Shown: positions 1 to 7,760, counted from the stretch's first letter. The stretch is 10,336 nt of DNA from Chrysomallon squamiferum (GCA_012295275.1 CM022670.1:15283862-15294197); one strand, 5' to 3'. The notes: generated from the sequence alone by a model not told the origin. Numbers and translations: made by a program.

Positions 1-75
1 TATTTATTTAGATCTGAATGAAGGGACATAATTAATGTTAATCCTCGATCTCGAAACTTACTTCAAACACTTTCT

Positions 76-328
76 AATTTAAATTATTAACTGAAATATT
101 CACAGAGATAACTGAACATTTGTACTCTACCTTGTTGATACAGAAAATATTTGTTTTAAATTATTGTTGATACAGAAAATACTGAAATATTACCAGAGTC
201 AGCTGAAATTTGTTTTCTCTGCATCTTGCTGTTCTAGCCACTGAATTTAAATTACTGCTTTTGTAGAAAATACTGAAATGTTCCCAGAGATATGTGAAAT
301 TTCTAAAAATCCTTTCTTACTGTTGCAG
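76..328 (+). repeat. Three-copy ~91-bp tandem repeat spanning an intron 3' end
   Basis: The motif CTGAAATATT/GTT recurs at 91, 182 and 273, exactly 91 bp apart. The companion TTAAATTATT/ACT block lies at 79, 156 and 247, with about 14 bp missing in the first copy. Each copy ends in a pyrimidine-rich stretch closed by an AG: CAG ending at 143, TAG ending at 237 and CAG ending at 328. The last is the acceptor of the coding exon that follows. The repeat therefore duplicates a whole intron 3' end, possibly including the branch region. Copies differ by scattered substitutions, so the duplication is not recent. Confidence 0.8.
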
Positions 329-502
329 CCACGTGTGGTTTCTGACTTTGATGAGATGGAGTTGGCCAAACAGCTTGAAAGACTTGAACAGGAGAACCGC
401 GAGGTGTCAGGAGATGAAGATAGCGAGGAGGAGATAGGAATGGGCGACATTGATAACACTGAATCTGAAAAACAACCTGAAACTACTGTCACCGAAGACT
501 AA
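329..502 (+). CDS. Last coding exon of an unidentified gene with acidic C-terminal tail (partial)
   Basis: This is the 3'-terminal coding exon of a gene whose earlier exons lie left of the window. A good acceptor (TTTCTTACTGTTGCAG) ends at 328. The open frame from 329 gives 57 residues, [20 protein letters not shown]..., and then TAA at 500-502. Exon residues 10-24 are Leu/Glu/Gln/Arg-rich and could form a short amphipathic or coiled-coil helix. From about residue 25 the chain is strongly acidic (GDEDSEEE) and then polar, which suggests a disordered tail. An ATG at 278 would extend the frame upstream, but those bases are intron with a clear polypyrimidine tract and AG, so I reject it as the start. 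Base composition is clearly less AT-rich than its surroundings. Similar acidic tails occur in many nuclear and nucleolar proteins, but I do not recognise the family and assign no function. Confidence 0.72.
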   Translation, partial: PRVVSDFDEMELAKQLERLEQENREVSGDEDSEEEIGMGDIDNTESEKQPETTVTED

Positions 503-1330
503 TTTGGATTATTTTAGTAAATAGAAGAAAGAAAACAAAAGCTCAGGATTTAGGGAGGGATAAGGGTGGATAACAAAACTGCTTTGTGACAAATGTGCAC
601 CATCATGAAAACTCTTTATGGTTGATTATATACAGGATTAAAGAGGTTTGTGGAGGCCACATTTCTTTTTTCTTTTTTAAAATGAACACAATTTATGAGG
701 TTTTTGCTTGTAAATGAGTCAAACTGAGGATTTCTGGTTTCACTGAAACTGAATGATTCAGTAGGTGGTGTGTTTGGATTCTGACCTCTCTTGTCTGCAG
801 TGCCAAAGTCAGAATATTATTACACATGCTCTTAAGACAGACCTGAAGATGAGTGGGTATGCCTGATTGATCTTAAAAAGTAAAAAAACGCATGCACGCA
901 CACACAGACACACACACACATGCACACAAAAAACACATACCATACATAAATAATCAACACATATACAGTTTCAAAGGCACATTTTGACATATTATGGCAG
1001 TGGTAAGATACATCACAGAGATAATTTGCATATTAATATGAAAGTAATTTCAAATGAAATGCACTCTGACCAAAACTGAAGTCCTGATGAATATTTTGAC
1101 AAACACACATGCTTATGTAATTATCAGCGGTAACAGAAAATCAAAGCATCTTGTTAAACTTCAAGAATTGTAGATTTGTTTTTTCTCAAGGCTTTGCTGA
1201 TGATATTTTATTGTATAGAGCTTATTGAAAGTTTCTTCATTATGATATAATATGAATGTCAGTTCTGATGTTTATTAGTAAATAGTTTATATGAGAAATT
1301 TCTGAAATTAAACTTATTTTCTTTCTTACT
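503..1330 (+). other. Probable 3' UTR of the upstream gene
   Basis: This non-coding stretch follows the TAA and lacks a further open frame or convincing splice sites. The end is uncertain. A candidate variant poly(A) signal, ATTAAA at 1307-1312, is followed by T/GT-rich sequence at about 1320-1350. A canonical AATAAA at 1530-1535 is an alternative that would make the UTR about 1.05 kb. The region includes a CA-rich microsatellite at about 890-945. Confidence 0.4.
890..945. repeat. CA-rich degenerate microsatellite
   Basis: Interrupted (CA)n with GCA and AGA interruptions, lying in the presumed 3' UTR of the first gene. Confidence 0.8.
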
Positions 1331-1858
1331 CTGTATTGCTGTGTCTGTCTTAAGTTATAATAATAATTATTGTTATTAATACTTTCATTATTTTTATATT
1401 AAGATAAAGGTAAATCACCATCTTGGTTTTATTATTATTTTATTTTTTTATTTTTTGCATTAGGGTTGTTTGTATTATCATTTTGAACTTTATTTTCAGA
1501 AATGGATGTTAAATTATAAATCACAATGAAATAAATTATGTCCTCCAATTCACAATATTAATGTGTTTTCCAGCAGTCCAGGTTTAAAATACCTTTATAT
1601 CAAACAAGCAGATGTTGAAATGTGGTTCATAGTTTCACTTTTAACACTTAATGCCTTCATATTTATAAACAGACTACATGTTGAATAAATACATTAAAAA
1701 GTAATTATTTTGAGGTCATTAGTACTGCCTTGATCTTTCACATTATTGAGAACTGTACAGATTTCTATCACTATATTAAGTCCCAATAATATGAATGTTT
1801 CAGTATACCTTAAAAATAAATTTGATAGTTTTTGTGTTCTAATTTTTATATTTCATTA

Positions 1859-1883
1859 ATATATATATATATATATATATATA
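1859..1883. repeat. (AT)n microsatellite
   Basis: About 12 uninterrupted AT dinucleotides. Confidence 0.9.
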
Positions 1884-2755
1884 AGGATTAAAGTTATAGT
1901 TTAATGAGATATATTTGTCTCTCATTTCATTGCTTAATGTTTAAGTAAGTCTGGAATATTCTTTATATTTAGCTAAAATTAAAAATGACAATATTACTAG
2001 CCAGACATTTTCTTTTCCTAAAATAAACTGTATATAAAATAAATTCTGTTTGAAATAGTTAAAAGACCATTGTTCTGTTTTAAAATGTTCCTATGGTATT
2101 TTTGGTTTTAAATACAACAGTATTCATTAAATACTATTCAGCTGTCTATGTTTTGAATAAAATACATTGAAATACCAATTTTTTTGTCATCAAGCTATAT
2201 TCAAACTTGATTTCCCATTTTCCTGCAATTAATATTCTAATGTCAAAGAAATCTAACCAGCTGATGTATGGGTAAGTAACTGATTATATGAAACAAACAA
2301 AACAAAAATTAAAAAATGAAATTTCATTATGTTTTGATATAGATGGTTATTGGCAATCTTTTTAAAGAAAAATCTGCTGATTTTACTGTGAATACATTCC
2401 TAAAATTAAATAATTTACACAAGAATAAATAAATTGCTCACAAAGGGAGATAACACAGTCTGCAGTCTGGCGTGTATTAGAAATATTTCATCAGTTACTT
2501 TTGTCCTTAGGTTGATTATTATTTAGTGAAATTACAAAGATTTGTTTTATTTATAACTGCTGTGTGGTTTTGCTTGATTTGAAATGAAACTTCACCACGT
2601 GCATCGAGTAATTACTAGATGTCTTGCTCCAAAGACATTATAACAAAGACATTCAGTGATTCATCATTAAATGAGAGTAATTGTTTTCCCCTCTGTATAT
2701 GGACTGTTCTGTGGTTAATGATTAAATGGTAGCAAAACATAGTTCTACATCTTCC

Positions 2756-2830
2756 ACTGTAGTACTGCTATTACTGCTACTATGATTTCTACTACTAGCA
2801 CTGTAGCTACTTCTGCTACTGCTACTACTT
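2756..2830. repeat. Degenerate ACT/GCT trinucleotide tract
   Basis: Repeated CTACTGCTA-type triplets with many substitutions. The frame is interrupted and has no start codon context, so this is simple-sequence DNA rather than coding sequence. Confidence 0.75.
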
Positions 2831-3014
2831 ATAATAATATTCTAGACCAAAATGTGTTCACTTAGGTACAAATATTCAGTCCTAGCCTTCAGTTGTAGAA
2901 AACCCTACACCATATATATGTTAATATATAATTATAAAAATAACAAAAACATTTTTTTCTTTTTTCACTATTATTGTGATCAACAATGAAAGTGTTTTTA
3001 GTCATAACATATTT

Positions 3015-3127
3015 TGTAACAGTTTTCTTTTAGTTTTATTTCAAACACTCGAGAGATGCATTTTACATTGCTTGTGGTTTCTAGCGGTATAATTTTATCA
3101 GACTGCTTCTTGTTTTCATTTTCTGTC
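3015..3127 (-). other. Exon 3 (almost entirely 3' UTR) of the minus-strand peptide gene
   Basis: On the minus strand the acceptor TTTTGGTTTTACAG ends at 3128 and the exon opens with GACAGAAAATG. Its first two bases, GA, complete a TGA stop with the final T of exon 2. The rest is 3' UTR ending after AATAAA. Intron 2 would be 3128-3607 (480 bp), with a GTAAGT donor and this acceptor. Confidence 0.65.
3035..3040 (-). terminator. Poly(A) signal of the minus-strand Tyr-rich peptide gene
   Basis: AATAAA read on the minus strand, about 87-92 bases into exon 3. This would give a terminal exon of roughly 105-115 nt with cleavage expected near 3012-3025. The short spacing from the strong acceptor at 3128 supports the model. 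Confidence 0.7.
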
Positions 3128-3752
3128 CTGTAAAACCAAAATAATAGTATTTATTAAAATACCAATAACAACAAGAACAAACAACAGAAATCATCGGCAT
3201 CAACATTGTCATATATACTACTATAAAAATCAACAGCTTTACTAAAGAAAGTACTTTCACATCAACAATAATAATGATTATCACTGTATCCATCATCATA
3301 ATCTAGAAAAAACTAGAAAAAACAACAAAAAGCCCAAAACAAGATAAACATGAAAGACTAATTAAAAGCACTTAATTCAAATAATTTCTATCCATCATTT
3401 CTTTTGTAGACTATGTCTTCTGTAATTACTAAATCATTTTTTGATTTCTAGATATCATATCTCGGCTAAATGTTTCGTAACGAGAGATTGTTTGAATTTC
3501 CTTTATCAAATTTTCTTTCTTAACTACACATACATATGTATCTATTTTGTGAAAATGCATTAAAGAAAATCAAAATTTAATTGTGAATGCTGCATGAAAT
3601 AACTTACAATCACTGTAGTAGCTGTAGCCAAAGCCGTATGGTGATACGTATGGGTATGAAAAGCCCCAGGGCATGCGGTAGTACCACATCTGAGAAGACA
3701 CAGTGGAAACCGCGAGGTAAAGTACCAACAGGAAGACAAGCAAATTCAACAT
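3126..3752 (-). CDS. Short secreted Tyr/aromatic-rich peptide, join(3608..3752, 3126..3127) on the minus strand
   Basis: The coding sequence starts at ATG 3752-3750, nine bases after an acceptor (TTTGTTTACAG, ending at 3762). It runs in exon 2 to 3608 and is followed at once by a GTAAGT donor (3607-3602). Splicing to 3127 forms a T|GA stop, giving 48 residues. Residues 1-20 are a signal peptide: a hydrophobic Leu/Val core followed by a small-residue end (STVSS), with cleavage likely before Gln21. The predicted mature part has about 28 residues (QMWYYRMPWGFSYPY, then VSPYGFGYSYYSD). It contains 8 Tyr, 2 Trp, 2 Phe and 3 Pro, and no Cys. Exon 1 has no ATG, so this is the first AUG of the mRNA. 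Signal peptide, exon layout and intron sequence match the plus-strand gene at 8128, which points to paralogy. If intron 2 is retained, the frame reads on for 12 residues, CKLF to TIKF. Role is unknown; a secreted structural, adhesive or defence peptide is plausible. Confidence 0.72.
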
Positions 3753-3761
3753 GTTTGTGAT
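3608..3761 (-). other. Exon 2 of the minus-strand peptide gene
   Basis: Bounded by TTTACAG at 3768-3762 and GTAAGT at 3607-3602, both close to consensus. It holds nine bases of 5' UTR (ATCACAAAC), the start codon and all of the coding sequence except the last two bases of the stop codon. Confidence 0.75.
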
Positions 3762-3784
3762 CTGTAAACAAATTAAATTAAATT

Positions 3785-3854
3785 AAAATAAAATAAAATA
3801 AAATAAAATAAAATAAAATAAAATAAAATAAAATAAAATAAAATAAAATAAAAA
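3785..3854. repeat. (AAAAT)14 pentanucleotide array
   Basis: About 14 near-perfect AAAAT units. In the transcribed minus strand it reads (TTTTA)n and ends about 20 nt upstream of the intron 1 acceptor, so it sits where a polypyrimidine tract would be. It continues into further A-rich AAAT/AAAC sequence up to about 3990. Confidence 0.95.
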
Positions 3855-4128
3855 GTCAAATAAAATAAATACATTTCTAAAATAAAAAAAAAAAATAAAA
3901 AAATAAATAAAGTAAACAAACAAGGAAAGAAACAAAGAAACAAATGTAAATAAATAAATAAGTAAGTAAATAAATAAATAATATTTCTTATTGTGGAATA
4001 TCCTGACCGCAATGAGTTATTAGAGTTTAAAAAGTTGAATACTACCTTCTACTTTTTAAAATTAATTTTTATTTATTTATTTATTTCATTACATTTTATT
4101 TATCTATTTTTATTAAATTTGTTTATAT

Positions 4129-4187
4129 TATTTATTAAAATTTATTTCTTTTTATTTAAATTAATTTTAATTAACATTTCTTTGTTT
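4129..4187 (-). repeat. Inverted duplicate A2: continuation of the match within intron 1
   Basis: On the minus strand this reads AACAAAGAAATGTTAATTAA and onward. It pairs base by base with 7868-7927 on the plus strand at about 85% identity by eye. Copy B carries an expanded A-rich insertion between this block and the previous one. Confidence 0.65.
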
Positions 4188-4372
4188 ATTTTTTCAAGCA
4201 AATTGTTTCATTGTACTTTAATTTGGAGATTATTTTTGAACTTTTCATTAAAGTAAATGCTTTTAATTACAGTAAAAATGGAAAATAACATTGAACAAAA
4301 TAGTTCTGCTAAACAAATTTTACCTTTGAAAATTCTTCTGACAAAATGTAAGATATTTATAAAAGTACTTAC

Positions 4373-4412
4373 TGCTTTTCCTTTAAGAATAAGCACTTTG
4401 TAATAAAGTGGT
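4373..4412 (-). other. Non-coding exon 1 of the minus-strand peptide gene
   Basis: The 3' edge is set by the GTAAGTA donor. The 5' edge is estimated from the TATA box about 30 bp upstream and is uncertain, because a second TATA-like string at 4420-4427 could place the start nearer 4397. The exon contains no ATG. Confidence 0.5.
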
Positions 4413-4435
4413 GGAGAATTTTTATATTCCAGCTG

Positions 4436-4443
4436 CTTTTATA
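4436..4443 (-). promoter_or_regulatory. TATA box of the minus-strand peptide gene
   Basis: TATAAAAG on the minus strand, 63 bp from the exon 1 donor. A second TATAAAAA lies at 4427-4420. Both strings are preserved at 7582-7597 in the paralogous segment, which argues for past promoter function of this block. Confidence 0.6.
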
Positions 4444-4594
4444 CAAATTATTTAACGGAAGATATTTAATCATACCTTAGCAACCTGTGCTGCAGCTTCC
4501 TTATTTAAGATTAATCTATTTTGCAAATAGTAAAGGTGGTAACGACATAACTTTTTATCTATTTTGTTTTATGTTTTTAATTTGTTTTAATTTG

Positions 4595-4618
4595 TTTTTT
4601 TTTTTTTTTTTTTTTTTT
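4595..4618. repeat. Poly(T) run
   Basis: 24 consecutive T, followed by T/G-rich sequence to about 4680. Confidence 0.95.
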
Positions 4619-4748
4619 GTTGGTTTTTTGTGTGTGTTGTTGTGTTTTTTTTTTAATATGGTTTTTTTCTATATTTTATATATATGTTTCATCTTTTTTT
4701 CTTACAGTTAATTGGGTTCAATAAAAACATTTCCATCCGCAGCATGAT

Positions 4749-4789
<41 letters not shown>

Positions 4790-4800
4790 TAGTAGTAGTA

Positions 4801-4836
<36 letters not shown>

Positions 4837-4895
4837 GAGGGGGAGAGAGACAGACAGAGAGTGTGTTTGAGTGTGTATATATATGTGTGTGACTA
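4749..4895. repeat. Compound microsatellite: (ATTT)n, (AGT)n, (AAT)n, GA/GACA, (GT)n
   Basis: (ATTT)n runs to about 4791, (AGT)4 and then (AAT)n to about 4835. A purine tract (GGGGGAGAGAGACAGACAGAGA) follows and then GT/TATA repeats to about 4893. Several abutting motifs suggest repeated slippage at one site. Confidence 0.95.
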
Positions 4896-5388
4896 AATAA
4901 TTTTAATTCTGTATATGCCTATATATCTATATTAATTAAAAATTTTGAAGCAATAAATTACTATTATTAATATAATTAGTATTATTAGTATATTAAAAAT
5001 ATACCTCTTTAACGTTTTAATATAGTTCCATAAGGTATAAATAAAAAGTTATAATCATGTTTTAATTACATTTTCTTTCCACACAGCAAAATCAAAATCT
5101 ATGGGTAGGTGTATTTAAAAGATACGTGCTGCTAATGGACAAGAAAAACCCAAGGAATGATGCTGCAGTTTTCTGTCTGATATCATCCCAAAAGTAAATA
5201 ATACAAATTTACCATTACTATTATATATTTATTCAGGACTATCCATGTCTTGATTTGTTGGTGTAGTTTTTTGGCTGTTCTGATTATTCTAACGTTTTAA
5301 ATAATAACGATAAATTATATATAATAAAATGCATAATAATTCATCCAATTTGTAATTTGGGATGCCTCATAAAATAGCTAGTTATTTA

Positions 5389-5406
5389 TTTTTTTTTTTT
5401 TTTTTT
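5389..5406. repeat. Poly(T) run
   Basis: About 18 consecutive T. Confidence 0.9.
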
Positions 5407-5484
5407 AAAATCATTTTTATCATTATTTGTTTTTTGGTTTATTTATTTATTTACTTATTCAGAATCAAATAAAGCTGCATTCTA

Positions 5485-5560
5485 CTCAAATTCGGTTACA
5501 ATGGCTTTTTGGAAGATTCAAAACCTAGAAAAGGACTAGGTGTTACCGAATTTATTTGAT
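5485..5560. other. Nested imperfect inverted repeat
   Basis: The outer arms CTCAAATTCGGTTACA (5485-5500) and TGTTACCGAATTTATTTGA (5541-5559) are largely complementary. Inside them, ACCTAG (5523-5528) and CTAGGT (5536-5541) pair around a seven-base loop. It could be a small hairpin or the trace of a non-autonomous element. No flanking target duplication is evident. Confidence 0.45.
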
Positions 5561-5612
5561 TTTGAAAGCAACATTTTGTGAATAATAATACTACTAATAA
5601 TAGTTTATTTAT

Positions 5613-5613
<1 letters not shown>

Positions 5614-5672
<59 letters not shown>
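5614..5672. repeat. (ATT)n microsatellite
   Basis: About 19 uninterrupted ATT units. Confidence 0.95.
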
Positions 5673-5673
<1 letters not shown>

Positions 5674-5737
5674 GACAAAAAAAAAAAATGTATATAAAAA
5701 GAAAATCCAACGAATGACTGGATATAACTTAATTTTT

Positions 5738-5766
5738 TATTAATTTTTTTTTTTTTTTTTTTTTTA
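5738..5766. repeat. Poly(T)-rich run
   Basis: TTTTTATTAA followed by about 19 consecutive T. Confidence 0.85.
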
Positions 5767-6387
5767 AGACGTTATGTTGCTGCCACCTTTATTATTCAAA
5801 CTTTTATTTTGCATACTTAACATTCGAATTATTTTCAAGCAGAGTTGTCTTCCCTTATCAGATTTTAGATTCACGTTTAAATAATCGCAAGCCGTTTCAT
5901 TACTTCTAGTATAGAGTTTTTGCCCAAATCAACCGTTTTATTAGTTGTTACACCGGTTTGCCGGACAGATCAAGCAATGGTCAACCTTTTTATAGGAAAC
6001 CCGATGAAGGAAAAATGTTAATATGTATCAGTCATGCTAAAAGTACGTTCTAGTTTTTCACTATTTCCTCATAAAGATTAATCTTTCCGAAATTACGACG
6101 ATACACGGCTTTTTCTTCTGAGATATTAATCAAGATTATATATTAAAACATTTCTGTTAATGTCAGGTAAACTGTTCCGTGAAACATTGTCTAATTTCTG
6201 TGCCATTAAAAGTATAATGTATAATTAAAAGTATAATTAAGTAATACTGTTCATATTATCTGTATCATTACTATATCGATCTTCGAACGTTATATATATA
6301 CGTTCTTAATAATTTATGAATAAAAAGACAAACATTCCTAAATTATGGGTTGAACTTATATACTGTTTTAAATATTGTCCAAAACTG

Positions 6388-6480
6388 AAAAAGAAAAAAA
6401 AAAAAAACAAACAAAAGAAAAAACAACAACAAATAAACAAACAATTAAAAAAAAAAAAAAAAACAAACAACAAAACACCA
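6388..6480. repeat. A-rich low-complexity tract (A-runs with AAC/AAAC)
   Basis: Homopolymer A runs mixed with CAA/CAAA units. The open frames that cross it on both strands only reflect its low stop-codon content. Confidence 0.85.
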
Positions 6481-6914
6481 AAACAACAACAACACCATAA
6501 AATAAAGAAAGACAGAATATTAGAAAAAAATAATGCATGCATGACCATATTAAACGGAATACCTAACAAAACAAATTTGAAAATGAGGCAATACTGTGTT
6601 TTTCTTTTTTTAAAAATATCCATTTTTCTTCATTCTCGAATACATCTTCTGACAGCACTATTTTTCATTCCCCCCCAAAAAAAAAAATAAAAAAAGTATA
6701 TATATATAAAAAATAAACAAATAAATAAAAATATGAAAAAACGAATAAGCTAAGCGATTTATCAACTGAAATTAATTGCATACGGCACAATGTTGCTACG
6801 TCCGCATGTGAATTTCATTTACATAATAATTTGAATGAGGAAAAGGAAAATTTAATAAAAAATCAAACAATAATAACTCACCGAAAAATAGATGGGCTTC
6901 CGCAAATTGTTTTG

Positions 6915-6923
6915 TATATAAAG
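6915..6923 (+). promoter_or_regulatory. TATA box of the plus-strand Gly/Tyr peptide gene
   Basis: TATATAAAG, followed about 30 bp downstream by a plausible start region (TCTCCACAAC, 6941-6950) and 80 bp downstream by a consensus GTAAGT donor. A competing TATA-like box lies at 7582 inside the intron, in a block homologous to the promoter of the minus-strand gene. Confidence 0.55.
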
Positions 6924-6945
6924 GGTAACAAACGCTGCAGTCTCC

Positions 6946-7003
6946 ACAACAGCACCATTAGCTGACATCATTTGGAAGTTTATATCTTGCACGATAGAAA
7001 CCA
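6946..7003 (+). other. Non-coding exon 1 of the Gly/Tyr peptide gene
   Basis: The 3' edge is defined by CCA|GTAAGTA, the same junction context as exon 1 of the minus-strand gene (GCA|GTAAGTA). The 5' edge is estimated from the TATA box. There is no ATG in the exon, so translation would begin in exon 2. Confidence 0.55.
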
Positions 7004-7120
7004 GTAAGTATTTGTTGTTTTCTTTAAACTGTAAACTTTAATGTGTAAAGAAAAAGGCAGTGTTTTCCTGCAAAGATCGTTATACTTATTAGATATATAT
7101 ATATATAAAATAAAGAAACG

Positions 7121-7487
7121 TGGCGTTTTCAGAAAAAAATATTTATTTATTTATTAGTTATATAAAAAAAAGATGGCGTTTTAATAAAAAATATTTATTT
7201 AATTTATTAGTTACTTAAAAAAGATGGTGTTTTAATAAGAAAAATATTTATTTATTTATTAGTTATGTAAAAAAAAGATGGCGTTTTAATTAAAAATATT
7301 TTTTAATTTTTTTTATTAGTATATAAAAATGTAGCGTTTTAATGAAAAATATTGTTTTATTTATTAGTTATATTAAAAAGATGGCGTTTTCATTAAAAAA
7401 ACAACCAGAAAACAAATAATGTTTTATTTATTAATAATTTATACAGACAGCGCTTTGAAGCATAGTTTTATTTCTTAGTTATATTGA
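7121..7487 (+). repeat. ~52-bp minisatellite, 6-7 degenerate copies
   Basis: Unit starts (TGGCGTTTT or variants) fall at 7121, 7174, 7225, 7279, 7332 and 7382, spacings 50-54 bp, with a decayed seventh near 7448. Each unit reads roughly ATGGCGTTTTAATAAAAA, then ATATTTATTTATTTATTAG, then TTATATAAAAAAAAG. Copies 2, 4 and 6 carry AAGATGGCG exactly. Confidence 0.85.
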
Positions 7488-7580
7488 GCCGAATGTTTAA
7501 AAAATAATTAATAAAAACGATCCAGCCAAACATTTTCTCAACATAAAATATTGATCATTGTCATAAATAAATAAATAAAA

Positions 7581-7756
7581 GTATAAAGGAATATAAAAAT
7601 TCTGCAGCATAAAGTGTTTCCAATGGTAGAATTTGTTTAGCAGAACTGTTTCAGTGATATTTTTCATTATTTCATATAAAATAAGAACTGCTACATTCTA
7701 TTTAATGTAAATTCAAAAATGGTCTCCAGGTTAAAATACAATGAAACAATTTGCTT

Positions 7757-7760
<4 letters not shown>
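7581..7760 (+). repeat. Inverted duplicate B: relic of the paralogous promoter and exon 1 region
   Basis: This is the homologue of 4194-4444 (minus strand). It keeps both TATA-like strings (GTATAAAGG at 7581-7589, GGAATATAAAAATTCT at 7588-7603) and the AATTTGTTTAGCAGAACT and ACAATGAAACAATTTGCTT blocks. It has lost the stretch that carries the GTAAGTA donor in the other copy. The only donor-like string left is ATG|GTAGAA at 7626, which is weak. It therefore looks like a decayed or alternative promoter inside intron 1. Confidence 0.75.

Larger units (their letters stand above)
1331..3010. other. Intergenic AT-rich region, no gene seen
   Basis: This region lies between two convergent transcription units. 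I see no open frame with coding character and no RNA gene. It contains several scattered AATAAA strings (for example 1530-1535 and 1684-1689), an (AT)n run, a degenerate trinucleotide tract, and an isolated CAAAGGGAGATAAC motif at 2441-2454. Confidence 0.6.
3762..4372 (-). other. Intron 1 of the minus-strand peptide gene
   Basis: GTAAGTA donor at 4372-4366 and TTTACAG acceptor ending at 3762, 611 bp. The interior is almost wholly AT-rich simple sequence. Segments 4194-4324 and 4129-4187 align in inverted orientation with intron 1 of the plus-strand gene. A second possible donor, AAAG|GTAAAAT, lies at 4323 in a block conserved between the two genes. Confidence 0.65.
4194..4444 (-). repeat. Inverted duplicate A: promoter, exon 1 and intron 1 segment of the minus gene
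   Basis: Read on the minus strand, this segment matches 7581-7760 of the plus strand in order: GTATAAA, then GGAATATAAAAATTCT, then AATTTGTTTAGCAGAACT, then TTCAAAAATNNTCTCCA, then ACAATGAAACAATTTGCTT. Copy A is about 70 bp longer because copy B lacks most of the stretch between the second and third blocks. Confidence 0.8.
4445..6910. other. Divergent intergenic region between two promoters
   Basis: About 2.47 kb separates the minus-strand and plus-strand TATA boxes. No coding exon is supported on either strand. Most of it is homopolymer and short tandem repeats. The stretch from about 5770 to 6300 is of ordinary complexity, with CCGG-TTTG-CCGG at 5953-5964, and is the best place to look for shared regulatory elements. 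Confidence 0.55.

Noticed and set aside
278-328. ATG at 278 as the start of the first gene
   Set aside because: The 51 bases from 278 to 328 are the 3' end of an intron, part of a 91-bp repeat, with a pyrimidine tract and CAG. They are not coding.
247-492. Minus-strand Ser-rich frame opposite the first exon
   Set aside because: It is the antisense of the acidic plus-strand exon and crosses its acceptor; there is no independent support.
3081-3299. Minus-strand frame with Ile/Val runs
   Set aside because: It crosses the intron 2/exon 3 acceptor, and its residues reflect ATA/GTT-type simple sequence.
3570-3752. 60-residue minus-strand reading frame ending in CKLFHAAFTIKF
   Set aside because: The final 12 residues are intron read-through: a consensus GTAAGT donor begins right after the first base of the Cys codon, and splicing gives a stop. 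I call the 48-residue product instead.
6306-6690. Overlapping frames on both strands rich in Lys/Gln or Phe/Cys
   Set aside because: Both are translations of A-rich low-complexity DNA.
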